Source of the DNA: Rhizobium lentis
GTDB lineage: Bacteria; Pseudomonadota; Alphaproteobacteria; Rhizobiales; Rhizobiaceae
Length of the DNA: 64,000 nucleotides
Direction: 5' to 3'
NCBI RefSeq assembly: GCF_017352135.1
Contig: NZ_CP071454.1
Coordinates: forward strand, 434,001 to 498,000
Part shown: piece after piece, positions 41,657 to 52,226 of the stretch
Layout of the letters: each line of letters begins with the position of its first letter
How positions within the stretch are numbered: the stretch's first letter is position 1
The notes under the pieces: model-generated
What the model was told of the DNA's origin: nothing
Database searches by the model: none
What the model saw: the letters and a program-made list of their open reading frames with translations, nothing else
Position numbers and translations under genes: made by a program

Positions 41657-42715
41657 TTGCCTGATATGCGTGACGTCGAGATCATCGCGCCCAATTTCAA
41701 GCGCCGGCTCTCCGGCGTCACGTCGACCATCGTCCAGCTCATTCCCTGCCAGAGCCGGCTCGGCATCAGGATCGCGACACTGGGTCCCGGCCTGCCGGAG
41801 GGCTTGGCGAAACTCCGATGGCCGCAGCTTCTTGGCCTGTGGCGCCCGCCTGCGCGTCGGCGCCGCCGCGTATGGCACGCCCGCCGCAACAATGAGATGG
41901 CCGTCGGCATCCTGCTTCGCCATGTCCTTCGCATGCCGCTGAAGCTGCTCTTCACCTCGGCCGCGCAGCGCCGCCACACCGCCTATACGAAATGGCTGAT
42001 CCGCCGCATGGACGCGGTCATCGCAACCAGCGACCGTTCCGGCTCCTTCCTTGAGGTGCCGCACACGGTCATCCAGCACGGCGTCGACCTTTCCCTCTTC
42101 CACCCGCCGGAAACGGCCGACGACGGCATTGCCGCCACCGGCCTGCCCGGCCGCTATCTCGTCGGCTGCTTCGGCCGCGTCCGCCACCAGAAGGGCACCG
42201 ATCTCTTCGTCCAGGCGATGATCGAGCTGCTGCCAGACCATCCTGAATGGACGGCCGTCGTCTCCGGCCGAGTGACCGTCGAGCACACCGGCTTCGCCGA
42301 CAAACTCAAAGCGGATGTTGCCGCCGCCGGCCTGAGCGACCGGATCGTCTTCCTCGGCGAAGTGCCCGATATCAAGGTCTGGTATCGCCGTCTGACGCTA
42401 TACGTCGCCCCGTCCCGCAACGAGGGCTTCGGCCTGACGCCGCTCGAGGCTATGGCCTCGCGCACTGCGGTGGTGGCCTCGAATGCCGGCGCCTATGCCG
42501 AACTCATCGCCGAAGGCGAGACCGGCACGGTGGTGGCCGCCGGCGACGGCGAGGCGCTGACGCGGGCCATCGCGCCCTACATCGCAAATCCCACGCTGGC
42601 GATCGCCCATGGCGAGAATGCGCTGCGCCATGTCAGGGCGAATTTTGCGCTGGAGAAGGAAGCAAGCGCGATCGGCGCTATCTACGATCGCCTTCTCGGT
42701 GAGAACCGCGGCTGA
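41657..42715 (+). CDS. lpcC: LPS core mannosyltransferase LpcC/LpsB type
   Basis: The 352-residue GT4 glycosyltransferase starts with PDMRDVEIIAPNFKRRLSG. The C-terminal domain has the donor-binding FGRVRHQKGTDLFV and the conserved EGFGLTPLEAMASRTAVVAS (EX7E). In Rhizobium, LpcC moves mannose to the inner Kdo of the LPS core, and its Sinorhizobium counterpart LpsB lies beside greA. The TTG at 41657 gives the usual length; an ATG at 41666 is an alternative. Confidence 0.88.
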   Translation: MPDMRDVEIIAPNFKRRLSGVTSTIVQLIPCQSRLGIRIATLGPGLPEGLAKLRWPQLLGLWRPPARRRRRVWHARRNNEMAVGILLRHVLRMPLKLLFTSAAQRRHTAYTKWLIRRMDAVIATSDRSGSFLEVPHTVIQHGVDLSLFHPPETADDGIAATGLPGRYLVGCFGRVRHQKGTDLFVQAMIELLPDHPEWTAVVSGRVTVEHTGFADKLKADVAAAGLSDRIVFLGEVPDIKVWYRRLTLYVAPSRNEGFGLTPLEAMASRTAVVASNAGAYAELIAEGETGTVVAAGDGEALTRAIAPYIANPTLAIAHGENALRHVRANFALEKEASAIGAIYDRLLGENRG

Positions 42716-42851
42716 GCGAAAAGAGAAACGGCCGATTGGATAAGGGGCGCAAGGGCCACTAAAGAAGTCCGCCACCCCCTCCTCCACCATGCTCGGGCTT
42801 GACCAGCACAAGGCCGAGGATGACGATGGTAGAGAACGAAATTACCATAAG

Positions 42852-42878
42852 CAAACGGCCCGCTGAAAAACGGGCCGC
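42852..42878 (-). terminator. Terminator of dctA
   Basis: The stem CGGCCCG / CGGGCCG (42856-42862 and 42871-42877) has the loop CTGAAAAA. On the minus strand it is followed by TTTGCTT. It lies about 30 bp past the dctA stop and could also end lpcC transcripts coming the other way. Confidence 0.6.
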
Positions 42879-42906
42879 TGCAAAGATTGCCAAAAATCAA
42901 ACCTTG

Positions 42907-44241
42907 TTATTCCGCCGGCTGAAGTCCCGCAGCCGGAGCCGTCTCTTCCGTCTGGCCGCCGAGCGCCGCCGCGAGCTGCGCCGTATCCAGTTCTTTTTCC
43001 CAGCGCGCCACGACGATCGTCGCGACAGCATTGCCGACGAGGTTCGTCAGTGCCCGGCATTCCGACATGAAGCGGTCGATGCCGAGGATGAGCGCCATGC
43101 CGGCAACCGGCACGGAGGGCACGACGGAAAGGGTGGCGGCAAGCGTGATGAAGCCGGCGCCGGTGATGCCTGCGGCACCCTTCGAGCTCAGCATCGCCAC
43201 GAGCAGCAGCAGGATCTGGTCACCCCAGGAGAGCTGGATGCCGGTTGCCTGGGCGATGAAAAGTGCGGCCAGCGTCATGTAGATGTTGGTGCCGTCGAGA
43301 TTGAAGGAATAGCCGGTGGGGATGACGAGGCCGACGACCGAGCGCTTGCAGCCAGCCTTTTCCATCTTGTTCATCAGCCCCGGAAGGGCGGCTTCGGAAG
43401 ACGAAGTGCCGAGGACGAGCAACAGCTCTTCCTTGATGTAGCGCAGCAGCGCCAGGATCGAGAAGCCGTTGTAGCGGGCGACGGCGCCGAGAACGACAAG
43501 CACGAAGAGCAGCGAGGTGATGTAGAAGGTGCCGATCAGCATGGCGAGGTTGGCGATCGACCCGATGCCGTACTTGCCGATGGTGAAGGCCATGGCGCCG
43601 AAAGCGCCGATCGGGGCAGCCTTCATCAGGATGCCGACGAGCTTGAAGATCGGAGCCGTCAGCGCATTGAGGAAGGTCACGACCTGCTCGCCCTTTTCGC
43701 CGACCATGGCGAGCGCGATGCCGAAAAGCACCGAGAAGAACAGCACCTGCAGAATGTCGCCGTCGGCAAACGCGCCGACGATCGTCGACGGGATGATGTT
43801 GGTGAGGAAGCCGACAATGCTCTGCTCATGCGCCTTTTCGGCAAAGGTAGCAATGGCCTTCGGGTCGAGCGAAGCCGGATCAATGTTCATGCCGGCACCG
43901 GGCTGAACGACATTGGCGACGACCATGCCGATGACGAGAGCCAGCGTCGAGAAGGTCAGGAAGTACAGCATTGCCTTGCCGGCAACGCGGCCGACCTTCT
44001 TCAGGTCGCTCATGCCGGCAATGCCGGTCGCCACCGTCAGGAATATGACCGGCGCAATGACCATCTTCACCAGCTTGATGAAGGCATCGCCAAGCGGCTT
44101 CAGCTGCGTGCCGAGCTCGGGATAGAAATGGCCGAGCAGGATACCCGCGGCGATGGCAGCGAGTACTTGAACGTAGAGATGGGTGTAAAAGGGCTTCTTG
44201 CCCTTGCTGTCTGCGACTGCGTCGAATGGGGCTGCGATCAT
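42907..44241 (-). CDS. dctA: C4-dicarboxylate/H+ symporter DctA
   Basis: The 444-residue inner-membrane symporter imports succinate, fumarate and malate, the carbon supply of nitrogen-fixing bacteroids. It is of the DAACS family: a serine-rich loop near [19 protein letters not shown], the [21 protein letters not shown] binding segment, and multiple membrane helices from [20 protein letters not shown] on. TAGGAGG precedes the ATG. A sigma54 promoter and two DctD-type sites lie upstream; dctBD are divergent. Confidence 0.97.
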   Translation of the reverse strand: MIAAPFDAVADSKGKKPFYTHLYVQVLAAIAAGILLGHFYPELGTQLKPLGDAFIKLVKMVIAPVIFLTVATGIAGMSDLKKVGRVAGKAMLYFLTFSTLALVIGMVVANVVQPGAGMNIDPASLDPKAIATFAEKAHEQSIVGFLTNIIPSTIVGAFADGDILQVLFFSVLFGIALAMVGEKGEQVVTFLNALTAPIFKLVGILMKAAPIGAFGAMAFTIGKYGIGSIANLAMLIGTFYITSLLFVLVVLGAVARYNGFSILALLRYIKEELLLVLGTSSSEAALPGLMNKMEKAGCKRSVVGLVIPTGYSFNLDGTNIYMTLAALFIAQATGIQLSWGDQILLLLVAMLSSKGAAGITGAGFITLAATLSVVPSVPVAGMALILGIDRFMSECRALTNLVGNAVATIVVARWEKELDTAQLAAALGGQTEETAPAAGLQPAE

Positions 44242-44335
44242 GATGTCCTCCTAAAGGCTCGTCCGGAACGAACTCCGGCCTCCCGAGCCGTCCGCTTCAA
44301 GTCCAACAGCTCAGCCGTTGTTGCCGTCCCTCTTC

Positions 44336-44350
44336 GCAATCGCCGTGCCA
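44336..44350 (-). promoter_or_regulatory. Sigma54 (-24/-12) promoter of dctA
   Basis: On the minus strand TGGCAC-GGCGA-TTGC matches the RpoN consensus TGGCAC-N5-TTGC exactly, with GG and GC at the -24 and -12 positions. It lies about 95 bp upstream of the dctA ATG, consistent with DctD-activated transcription. Confidence 0.9.
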
Positions 44351-44425
44351 GTTTTGACAATATGAATTAAACTATTGATTTGTAAGTGTAAAAAATTTTT
44401 GGACGTGTCGCGCTCCGCCGAGAAA

Positions 44426-44473
44426 TGCGGAAATCCGCACAAACTCATTTGCATCTCGTGCAGAAACATGCAC
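44426..44473. promoter_or_regulatory. DctD-type upstream activating sites of dctA
   Basis: Two inverted repeats lie 80-125 bp upstream of the sigma54 promoter: TGCGGA-AA-TCCGCA (44426-44439) and GTGCA-GAAACA-TGCAC (44458-44473). This is the arrangement known for DctD sites in rhizobia. The second overlaps the first possible dctB start codon (44468). Confidence 0.7.
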
Positions 44474-46342
44474 AAATCCGCCATGTCCTTATCCGTCTCG
44501 AAAAAGCTGTGGCCGTCCCTGCCGCTGCATCATCGCATCCGGCGGATGTGGTGGGCCTATGCGGCGATCGCGCTTCTGGCTGTCGTCGCGAGCCTGTGGG
44601 CAAGCGGCGAAATCGGCCGCGAGCAAGCCGAGAGCGCTCTCGAGGAACAGGCCCGCATGGATGCCAGGCTGAATGTAGCTTTGCTGCGCACTGTCCTCGA
44701 AAAATACCGGGCGCTTCCCTTCGTGCTCTCGCAGGACGCCGCGCTCGCAGCCGCGCTGGCGGAAAACGACGCCGGCACGTTCGAGCAGCTGAGCCAGAAG
44801 CTGGAAATGCTGGCGGCAGGCACGAAGGCTGCGGTCATCTATGTCATCGACAAGGACGGCATTGCGGTTTCGGCCAGCAACTGGCGCGAACCGACGAGCT
44901 TCGTCGGCAACGACTATCGTTTCCGCGAATATTTTCAGGGTGCGGTGGCGAATGGCCAGGCCGAGCACTTCGCGCTCGGCACCGTCAGCAAGAAACCCGG
45001 CCTCTATATCTCCGAGCGGATATCAGGCAGCAACGGCCTCCTGGGCGTCGTCGTCGTTAAGCTTGAATTCGACGACGTCGAGGCGGATTGGGATGCCACC
45101 GACGCCCCCTCCTACGTCGTCGACGAACGCGGCATAGTCCTCATAACAAGCATCCCCTCGTGGCGGTTCATGACGATCGGCCGGATCGCCGAGGACCGGC
45201 TGACCGCGATCCGCGAAAGCCTGCAGTTCGGCGATGCGCCGCTTCAGCCCCTGCCGCTCGACACCGTCCGAAACCTCGGCGACGGGCTCGATGTCGTCGA
45301 GATCGTCATGCCGGGAGGCGCCGGAAAGACCAGGTTTCTCGATATCGGCACCCCGGTTCCCGGGACCCGATGGGTGCTGCAGCATCTGGTGGCGCTCGGG
45401 CCGGCCGTCGATGCAGGCATTCGCGAAGCCCGCATGCTGGCATTGCTGATACTCTTGCCGCTGCTTGCTGGCGGAGCCTTGCTGTTGCGGCGCCGCCAGG
45501 CGGTCACTTTGCGAATTTTCAGAGAACAGCAGGCACGCGAGGAGCTGGAGCGGCGGGTGGCCGAGCGGACGCTGGATCTCAGACAGGCGCGGGACCGGCT
45601 GCAGGCCGAAATCACAGGCCACAGGAATACGGAACAGAGGCTGCAGGCGGTGCAGCAGGATCTGGTGCAGGCCAACCGGTTGGCGATCCTGGGCCAGGTC
45701 GCCGCTGGCGTCGCCCATGAGATCAACCAGCCGGTCGCAACCATCCGCGCCTATGCGGATAATGCCCGCATCTTCCTCGATCGCGGCCAGACCGTACCTG
45801 CGGGCAAGAATCTCGAGAATATCGCGGCGCTGACGGAGCGCATCGGCGCGATCACCGAGGAGTTGAAGACCTTCGCGCGCAAGGGCCGCGGCAGCGCCGA
45901 GCCGACGGGCCTGAAGGATGTGATCGAAGGGGCGGTGATATTGCTGCGGAGCCGCTTTGCCGGGCGCATGGATACGCTCAACATCGATCTGCCGCCTGCC
46001 GAGCTGCAGGTCATGGGCAACAGGATCCGCCTGGAACAGGTGCTCATCAACCTGCTCCAGAATGCCCTGGAGGCTGTGGCGCCGAAAGCCGATCAGGCCC
46101 GCGTCCGAGTCAGGACCTCGGCCGATGCGGAGACCGTGACGCTGACGGTCGCCGACAATGGTCCCGGCATTTCGCCGGAGATCCGCAAGGGCCTCTTCAC
46201 CCCGTTCAACACCTCGAAGGAAAAAGGTCTCGGCCTCGGGCTCGTGATCTCCAAGGATATCGTCAGCGATTACGGCGGCCGAATGGAAGTCGAGAGCGAT
46301 GGCGAGGGAGCCCGGTTCATCGTTCATCTGAGGAGGGCTTGA
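44468..46342 (+). CDS. dctB: C4-dicarboxylate sensor histidine kinase DctB
   Basis: The 624-residue membrane kinase senses dicarboxylates in the periplasm and phosphorylates DctD. Two spans (about 25-45 and 315-335) flank a double PAS-like sensor domain. A coiled-coil linker leads to the histidine box, [22 protein letters not shown] (about residue 418), then N-box [12 protein letters not shown] and G-boxes [10 protein letters not shown] and [10 protein letters not shown]. The alternative ATG at 44483 gives 619 residues. dctD follows 4 bases after its stop. Confidence 0.95.
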   Translation: MHKSAMSLSVSKKLWPSLPLHHRIRRMWWAYAAIALLAVVASLWASGEIGREQAESALEEQARMDARLNVALLRTVLEKYRALPFVLSQDAALAAALAENDAGTFEQLSQKLEMLAAGTKAAVIYVIDKDGIAVSASNWREPTSFVGNDYRFREYFQGAVANGQAEHFALGTVSKKPGLYISERISGSNGLLGVVVVKLEFDDVEADWDATDAPSYVVDERGIVLITSIPSWRFMTIGRIAEDRLTAIRESLQFGDAPLQPLPLDTVRNLGDGLDVVEIVMPGGAGKTRFLDIGTPVPGTRWVLQHLVALGPAVDAGIREARMLALLILLPLLAGGALLLRRRQAVTLRIFREQQAREELERRVAERTLDLRQARDRLQAEITGHRNTEQRLQAVQQDLVQANRLAILGQVAAGVAHEINQPVATIRAYADNARIFLDRGQTVPAGKNLENIAALTERIGAITEELKTFARKGRGSAEPTGLKDVIEGAVILLRSRFAGRMDTLNIDLPPAELQVMGNRIRLEQVLINLLQNALEAVAPKADQARVRVRTSADAETVTLTVADNGPGISPEIRKGLFTPFNTSKEKGLGLGLVISKDIVSDYGGRMEVESDGEGARFIVHLRRA

Positions 46343-46346
46343 TGTC

Positions 46347-47693
46347 ATGGACACACTGAGTCCCGTCGCGCTGATCGACGACGACAGGGATCTGCGCCGC
46401 GCCACCGCCCAGACGCTTGAACTCGCCGGCTTTTCGGTTTCGGCCTATGACGGCGCGCAAGCGGTGCTGGCGGAGCTGACGGCCGATTTTGCCGGCCCCG
46501 TCGTCACCGATATCCGCATGCCGGAGATCGACGGGCTGCAGCTCTTCGCCACGCTCAAGGACATGGATGCCGACCTCCCGGTAATCCTGATGACCGGTCA
46601 CGGCGATATCCCCATGGCCGTTCAGGCGATCCAGAACGGCGCCTATGATTTCATCGCCAAACCCTTTCCGGCCGATCGGCTGGTGCAGAGCGTGCGCCGC
46701 GCGAGCGAAAAGCGGCGGCTCGTTCTGGAAAACCGCGCATTGCGCAAAGCGGCCGAGAATGCGCAGGAAACCCTGCCGCTGATCGGCCAGACACCCGCCA
46801 TGGAAAACCTGAGGAAGATCCTTCGCCATATCGCCGATACAGATGTCGACGTGCTCGTCGCCGGCGAAACCGGCAGCGGCAAGGAAGTCGTCGCCCAGAT
46901 CCTGCACCAATGGAGCTACCGCCGGAAGGGCAATTTCGTCGCATTGAACTGCGGAGCGCTCCCCGAAACCGTCATCGAAAGCGAGCTGTTCGGCCATGAG
47001 GCCGGCGCCTTTACCGGCGCCCAGAAGCGCCGCATGGGCCGCATCGAACATGCAAGCGGCGGCACGCTCTTCCTCGACGAGATCGAAAGCATGCCCGTCG
47101 CCACGCAGGTCAAGATGCTGCGTGTGTTGGAGATGCGCGAAATCACGCCGCTCGGCACAAATGAGGTGCGCCCGGTCGATCTGCGCGTCGTCGCCGCCGC
47201 CAAGATCGACCTCGGCGATCCCGAGTTGCGCGGCGATTTTCGCGAGGATCTCTATTACAGGCTGAATGTCGTGACGATTTCCATTCCGCCGCTGAGGGAG
47301 CGCCGCGACGATATTCCGCTGCTGTTTTCCCACTTCGCCGCCCGCGCCGCCGAGCGCTTCCGCCGCGATGTCCCGCAGCTTTCAGAAAATGTTCGCCGCC
47401 ATCTCGCCTCCCATGCTTGGCCGGGCAACGTCCGCGAGCTCTCCCACTATGCCGAACGCGTTGTGCTGGGCGTGGAAGGCGGCGGCGTTGCGGCGGTCCC
47501 TCCGCAGCCGGCGGGCGGCACGCTGCCCGAACGGCTGGAACGCTACGAGGCGGAGACCATCCGCGAGGCTCTGACGGCCAATGACGGCGACGTGCGCCGC
47601 ACCATCGAAGCGCTCGGCATCCCCAGAAAGACGTTTTACGACAAGCTCCAGCGCCACGGCATCAGCCGCGGCGGCTACATCAAGGGCAAGTGA
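46347..47693 (+). CDS. dctD: C4-dicarboxylate response regulator DctD
   Basis: The 448-residue NtrC-type activator turns on sigma54 transcription of dctA. The receiver domain has the phosphorylation Asp in [12 protein letters not shown] (about 55). The AAA+ domain has Walker A GETGSGKE, the sigma54-contacting [15 protein letters not shown] and Walker [14 protein letters not shown] Fis-type helix-turn-helix ends the protein ([23 protein letters not shown]). It should bind the two inverted repeats upstream of dctA. Confidence 0.96.
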   Translation: MDTLSPVALIDDDRDLRRATAQTLELAGFSVSAYDGAQAVLAELTADFAGPVVTDIRMPEIDGLQLFATLKDMDADLPVILMTGHGDIPMAVQAIQNGAYDFIAKPFPADRLVQSVRRASEKRRLVLENRALRKAAENAQETLPLIGQTPAMENLRKILRHIADTDVDVLVAGETGSGKEVVAQILHQWSYRRKGNFVALNCGALPETVIESELFGHEAGAFTGAQKRRMGRIEHASGGTLFLDEIESMPVATQVKMLRVLEMREITPLGTNEVRPVDLRVVAAAKIDLGDPELRGDFREDLYYRLNVVTISIPPLRERRDDIPLLFSHFAARAAERFRRDVPQLSENVRRHLASHAWPGNVRELSHYAERVVLGVEGGGVAAVPPQPAGGTLPERLERYEAETIREALTANDGDVRRTIEALGIPRKTFYDKLQRHGISRGGYIKGK

Positions 47694-47718
47694 GCCGAAC
47701 CGGCATTGAACCGCGCTG

Positions 47719-48180
47719 TCAGAACGGCAGACGCGCATCCTCCTTGACTTCCTTCATGACGAAAAATGTACGGGTCTGCCTGACGCCGGGTAGCGCGATC
47801 AGTTTTTGCCCGTGCAGCTTGTTGAAATCAGCGATGTCGCGAACCCTGATCTTGAGAAGATAATCGAAGTCACCGGCGACGAGATTACAGTCGAGGACTT
47901 CCTTCAATTCGAGCACCGCACTTTCAAAGGCTGCAAAGCTCTCCGGCGTGGAGCGGTCGAGCACGACACCGACCATGACGAGTGCCCCGAGACCGACCGA
48001 GGCGGGTGCCACCTCCGCTCTCACGCCCGTGATGTAGCCATCGTCGAACAGGCGCTGCGTGCGCCTGTGACAGGTGGCGGGACTGACGTTGACGCGTTCG
48101 GCAAGCTCGGCATTCGTCAGCCGGCCTTCGGCCTGCAAAGCCCTCAGAATCTTGACGTCGATCCGGTCCAGCGGCTCCAT
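47719..48180 (-). CDS. acdR: Lrp/AsnC-family regulator AcdR
   Basis: The 153-residue protein has an N-terminal helix-turn-helix ([23 protein letters not shown]) and a C-terminal RAM effector domain ([19 protein letters not shown], then [14 protein letters not shown]). It is divergent from acdS, with about 150 bp between, exactly as AcdR genes are. In other bacteria AcdR regulates acdS in response to the substrate ACC. I used [12 protein letters not shown] at 48180; in-frame ATGs at 48195 and 48210 are alternatives. Confidence 0.85.
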   Translation of the reverse strand: MEPLDRIDVKILRALQAEGRLTNAELAERVNVSPATCHRRTQRLFDDGYITGVRAEVAPASVGLGALVMVGVVLDRSTPESFAAFESAVLELKEVLDCNLVAGDFDYLLKIRVRDIADFNKLHGQKLIALPGVRQTRTFFVMKEVKEDARLPF

Positions 48181-48336
48181 GAAAGAATCTTTCATATTTC
48201 GAGTATTCACCTACTGAAAGCTTCATTCGACTACAATAAATTCGCGGATCACAAAAGCTTTACTCGCAAAATAGAGAGCACCTCTCACGCCGTTTGCCTT
48301 AAAATCGGCGCCGATGCCACACGACGGAGCCGCCTG

Positions 48337-49356
48337 ATGTCCCTTCTCGAAAAATTCGAACGCTATCCCCTCACTTTCGGCGCGACCCCGATCGAGCATC
48401 TCCCGCGGTTGACGGCAGCGCTCGGCGGAAAGGTGCAGATCTACGCCAAACGCGACGACTGCAATTCGGGCCTCGCCATGGGCGGCAACAAGCTCAGAAA
48501 GCTCGAATATATAGTGCCGGACGCAATCGCCTCGGGTGCCGATACACTGGTTTCCATCGGGGGCGTGCAATCCAACCATACCCGCATGGTCGCCGCCACT
48601 GCAGCCAAGATTGGCATGAAATGCGTGGTAATTCAGGAGAAATGGGTGCCGCACTATGACGCCGTCTATGATCGCGTCGGCAACATCCTGATGACGCGGC
48701 TGATGGGCGCCGACAGCCGCCTTGTTGATGACGGTTTCGACATCGGCATCCGAAAGAGCTGGGAAGATGCCATCCAGTCCGTGAAGGATGCGGGCGGCAA
48801 GCCCTATCCCATCCCCGCGGGCGCCTCGGTGCATAAATACGGCGCCCTCGGCTATATCGGCTTTGCCGAAGAAGTGGCAAAGCAGGAAGAAGAGCTCGGC
48901 TTCAGATTCGACTACGTCGTCGTGTGCGTCGTCACCGGATCGACGCAAGGCGGCATGATTGTCGGCTTCGCCGCGCAGAACCGCGCCGATCGCGTGATCG
49001 GCATCGATGCATCGGGCACGCCCGATCAGACGCGAGCCCAGGTCCGCCACATCGTCGACAACACTGCCGAGCTGGTCGGGCTGGGCCGAGCCATTCGAGA
49101 CGACGAAATCGTCATCAATCCCGACTATGCCTATCCGGCCTACGGCGTACCGTCAGAGGAGACCAACGAGGCCATACGCTTTGCCGCCCGCACCGAGGCG
49201 ATGATCACCGATCCGGTCTATGAAGGAAAATCCATGCAGGGCCTCATAGACCTGACACGCAAAGGCTTCTTCCCGGAGGGGTCGAAGGTTCTCTACGCCC
49301 ATCTTGGCGGCGCCCCGGCGCTCAATGGCTACAGCTACTATTATCGAGAGGGATAG
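48337..49356 (+). CDS. acdS: 1-aminocyclopropane-1-carboxylate deaminase
   Basis: The 339-residue PLP enzyme breaks the ethylene precursor ACC into ammonia and 2-oxobutyrate, which lowers plant ethylene and can aid nodulation. The PLP lysine is Lys52 in [11 protein letters not shown]. Tyr295-Glu296 (DPVYEGKS) and Leu323 (AHLGG) are at the positions that separate ACC deaminase from D-cysteine desulfhydrase. Length matches the family exactly. The ATG at 48337 gives the standard [15 protein letters not shown] start. Confidence 0.96.
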   Translation: MSLLEKFERYPLTFGATPIEHLPRLTAALGGKVQIYAKRDDCNSGLAMGGNKLRKLEYIVPDAIASGADTLVSIGGVQSNHTRMVAATAAKIGMKCVVIQEKWVPHYDAVYDRVGNILMTRLMGADSRLVDDGFDIGIRKSWEDAIQSVKDAGGKPYPIPAGASVHKYGALGYIGFAEEVAKQEEELGFRFDYVVVCVVTGSTQGGMIVGFAAQNRADRVIGIDASGTPDQTRAQVRHIVDNTAELVGLGRAIRDDEIVINPDYAYPAYGVPSEETNEAIRFAARTEAMITDPVYEGKSMQGLIDLTRKGFFPEGSKVLYAHLGGAPALNGYSYYYREG

Positions 49357-49533
49357 GTCCCCAAGGAATTGGAAGGAGAGTGCCGCCGTCGGATGCGATG
49401 CTCTCCTCGATCAGACAGACGGCGTCGTTTCCGGCCCAGGCCGATCGACCGTCCGTTCAGATGGCGCCGGAAACTAGGTTTCGAGCAGGAAATCGCGCTT
49501 TGCAGATCCGTTGGGGCTGAATGTCGCCTTGCC

Positions 49534-50001
49534 CTAGACTTCGACCAGTCCCAGCTTTTTCACCTGCCGGATCGTCAGCATGGTGCGCACGGTATCGACA
49601 TGTTCGTTCGCCGTCAGCACTTCGATGACGAAATCCTGGAAGTGGGTGAGATTTTCAGCCACGCAATGCAGCAGGAAATCGCTGTCGCCCGACACCATCC
49701 AGGCCTGGCGCACCAGCGGCCATTCGGTGGTGGCGGCGGCGAACGCCTTGAGATTGCCTTCCGACTGGTGCTTGAGGCCGACCATGCAGAAAGCCACCAG
49801 ATCGAAGCCGAGCTTCGGGCTGTTTAGCATGGCGTGGTAGCCTTCGATGATGCCGGCTTCCTCGAGCTTGCGCACCCGGCGCAGACACGGCGGCGCGGAA
49901 ATGCCGACGCGGTCGGCGAGCTCCACATTAGTCATGCGGCCGTCGGCTTGCAGCTCCCGAAGGATCTTTATGTCGATGACGTCGAGCTCGGTCCGACCCA
50001 C
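49534..50001 (-). CDS. lrp: Lrp-family transcriptional regulator
   Basis: The 155-residue protein has the Lrp helix-turn-helix (MTNVELADRVGISAPPCLRRVRKLEEAGII) and the RAM domain (GLKHQSEGNLKAFAAATTEWP, then AWMVSGDSDFLLHCVA). It sits beside trxB and lsrB as in Sinorhizobium. The GTG at 50001 places the domain at the family start; an ATG at 50061 would add 20 residues with no likeness. It is divergent from trxB. Confidence 0.85.
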   Translation of the reverse strand: MGRTELDVIDIKILRELQADGRMTNVELADRVGISAPPCLRRVRKLEEAGIIEGYHAMLNSPKLGFDLVAFCMVGLKHQSEGNLKAFAAATTEWPLVRQAWMVSGDSDFLLHCVAENLTHFQDFVIEVLTANEHVDTVRTMLTIRQVKKLGLVEV

Positions 50002-50232
50002 ATCCTTGCCTTTCTTTAATTCGCAGCGGCGAGCTTCTATATAAAGCGGCGGAATACGCAAGAAAGTTTCAAGCTGATGACGGATTCTTGCACATCAAGG
50101 CGATTTGCCTTGTTGGTAATGCAAGGCTGCCCTTGAATAAAAGCATTGGACGTTCATAAATGGCGCATGGACCGCGAAACGGCCGCAATCGCATTTTAGC
50201 CGCCGCCCTCCTGCCAGTCGAAAGGAAATGAC

Positions 50233-51207
50233 ATGCCCGCCCGCCACACAAAGGTGCTCATCATCGGTTCCGGACCCGCGGGTTATACTGCCGCAGTCTA
50301 TGCCGCGCGCGCCATGCTGAAGCCGGTTCTGATCGCCGGCCTCGAACAGGGCGGCCAGTTGATGATCACCACCGATGTCGAGAATTATCCGGGCTTTGCC
50401 GATCCGATCCAAGGCCCCTGGCTGATGGAGCAGATGCTGCAGCAGGCACAACATGTCGGCGCCGAGATCGTCAATGATCTGGTGACCGAAGTCGACTTGA
50501 ACCAGCGCCCCTTCGTCGCACGTACCGACAGCGGCCAAGTCTGGACCGCAGATACGCTGATCATCGCCACCGGCGCCAAGGCTAAGTGGCTCGGTATCGA
50601 GAGCGAGCAGCATTTCCAGGGCTTCGGCGTTTCGGCCTGCGCCACCTGCGATGGCTTCTTCTATCGCAACAAGGATGTGATCGTGGTCGGCGGCGGCAAC
50701 AGCGCCGTCGAAGAGGCGCTCTATCTCTCCAATATCGCCAAGTCGGTCACATTGGTGCACCGCCGCGACTCCTTCCGGGCAGAGAAGATCCTGCAGGAAC
50801 GCCTGTTCGCCAAGGAGAACGTCAAGGTGCTGTGGAACACCGAGGTGGCCGAGATCACGGGAACGCCTGCCAAGCCGCCGATGCCGCCGTCGGTATCCGG
50901 CGCGCGCCTGCGCGATGTCAGAACCGGCGCGATCACCGAAATGGCGATCGACGGCGTCTTCGTCGCGATCGGCCATGCGCCGGCAACCGAGCTTTTCAAG
51001 GGCAAGCTGAAGCTGAAGGAGAATGGTTATCTCTGGACCGCGCCGGATTCGACTGCGACCAGTCTGGAAGGGGTCTATGCCGCCGGCGACGTGACGGACG
51101 ATACGTTCCGCCAGGCTATCACCGCCGCCGGCCTGGGATGCATGGCAGCGCTTGAGGCCGAGCGCTATCTGACGGGTCACATGCCCGTCGCCGTGGCCGC
51201 GGAGTAA
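50233..51207 (+). CDS. trxB: Thioredoxin-disulfide reductase
   Basis: The 324-residue flavoprotein reduces thioredoxin with NADPH. It has the FAD loop IGSGPAGYTAAVYAARA (11-27), the redox-active CATC (Cys136, Cys139) in SACATCDGFFY, the NADPH loop VVGGGNSAVEEALYL and the C-terminal FAD segment YAAGDVTDDTFRQAITAAG. lsrB follows 22 bases after its stop on the same strand. Confidence 0.96.
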   Translation: MPARHTKVLIIGSGPAGYTAAVYAARAMLKPVLIAGLEQGGQLMITTDVENYPGFADPIQGPWLMEQMLQQAQHVGAEIVNDLVTEVDLNQRPFVARTDSGQVWTADTLIIATGAKAKWLGIESEQHFQGFGVSACATCDGFFYRNKDVIVVGGGNSAVEEALYLSNIAKSVTLVHRRDSFRAEKILQERLFAKENVKVLWNTEVAEITGTPAKPPMPPSVSGARLRDVRTGAITEMAIDGVFVAIGHAPATELFKGKLKLKENGYLWTAPDSTATSLEGVYAAGDVTDDTFRQAITAAGLGCMAALEAERYLTGHMPVAVAAE

Positions 51208-51229
51208 GATCGGCATGAGGGGCGGGGGA

Positions 51230-52126
51230 ATGCCATTGGATTGGGACAAGCTGCGTATTTTTCACGCAGCTGCCGAAGCGGGTTCGTTCACGCATGCGGC
51301 GGACAAACTGCATCTGTCTCAATCCGCCATCAGCCGCCAGGTCAGTGCGTTGGAGCAGGATGTCGGCACCAAGCTGTTTCACCGTCACGCGCGCGGGCTG
51401 ATCCTGACGGAACAGGGCGAACTGCTTTACCGCACCGCCCATGACGTGCTGCTCAAGCTCGAAACCGTGAAGATGCAGCTCACCGAGACCACCGAGACGC
51501 CGTCCGGCAAGCTGCGCGTCACGACAACGGTCGGCCTCGGCCAGGGCTGGCTCACCGACAAAATCCAGGAATTTCTGCAGCTTTATCCCGACGTGCAGAT
51601 CCAGCTCATCCTCGACAATGAGGAAGTGGATGTGAACATGCGCCATGCCGACTGCGCGATCCGGCTGCGCCAGCCGCAACAGTCCGACCTGATCCAGCGC
51701 AAGCTCTTCACCGTGCACATGCACGTCTATGCGGCCCCCTCCTATATCAATCGCCACGGCGAACCGCAGAAGATCGAGGATCTCGACAATCACCGCATCA
51801 TCACCTTCGGCGAACCGGCGCCGAGTTATCTGCTCGACGTCAACTGGCTCGAAGTCGCCGGCCGCTCCTCGGACAACAAGCGGATCCCGCATCTGCAGAT
51901 CAACAGCCAAACCTCGATCAAACGCGCCTGCCTGCTCGGAATCGGTGTCGCCTGCCTTCCGGATTATATCGTCGGCCGCGATCCCGGCTTGATTCAGCTG
52001 GCGATCAACGCCGATGTGCCATCCTTCGACACCTATTTCTGTTATCCGGATGAGATCAAGAACGCAGCCAAGCTGAAAGCCTTCCGCGACTTCATCGTCA
52101 GCAAAGCCAGAAACTGGAACTTTTAA
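51230..52126 (+). CDS. lsrB: LysR-family regulator LsrB/VtlR
   Basis: The 298-residue LysR protein has the DNA-binding helix in SFTHAADKLHLSQSAISRQVSALEQDVG. Its neighbours identify it: trxB upstream and the AbcR genes and arsR downstream, as for LsrB of Sinorhizobium (VtlR in Brucella). Cys residues at 142 and 234 fit the redox-active positions reported for LsrB after an offset of four. LsrB affects symbiosis, LPS and glutathione; VtlR activates an AbcR gene. The start MPLDWDKLRIF at 51230 is chosen over an in-frame start at 51215. Confidence 0.9.
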   Translation: MPLDWDKLRIFHAAAEAGSFTHAADKLHLSQSAISRQVSALEQDVGTKLFHRHARGLILTEQGELLYRTAHDVLLKLETVKMQLTETTETPSGKLRVTTTVGLGQGWLTDKIQEFLQLYPDVQIQLILDNEEVDVNMRHADCAIRLRQPQQSDLIQRKLFTVHMHVYAAPSYINRHGEPQKIEDLDNHRIITFGEPAPSYLLDVNWLEVAGRSSDNKRIPHLQINSQTSIKRACLLGIGVACLPDYIVGRDPGLIQLAINADVPSFDTYFCYPDEIKNAAKLKAFRDFIVSKARNWNF

Positions 52127-52163
52127 GCCAGTTTTATGGAATGATTTCCATACTATGCAGAGA

Positions 52164-52185
52164 GCGCATAACTGGCATGCACAAA
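52164..52185 (+). promoter_or_regulatory. Upstream element of first AbcR gene (candidate LsrB box)
   Basis: GCGCATA-ACT-GGCATGCACAAA lies 6 bp before the -35. The identical pattern, with only the middle three bases changed, occurs at the same distance before the second gene (52387-52408). Conservation of spacing and sequence suggests a shared activator site. Confidence 0.6.
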
Positions 52186-52191
52186 TGTGGG

Positions 52192-52220
52192 TTGCCGTTT
52201 GCCCATTAAACCACCATATC
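52192..52220 (+). promoter_or_regulatory. Promoter of first AbcR gene
   Basis: -35 TTGCCG (52192-52197), a 17-bp spacer and -10 CATATC (52215-52220). The second gene has the same spacing and the same -10. Confidence 0.65.
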
Positions 52221-52226
52221 GCACAT

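Noticed and set aside
42799..44370. A 523-codon open frame antisense to dctA
   Set aside because: It is made of charged residues typical of the reverse of a hydrophobic transporter gene and covers the dctA promoter.
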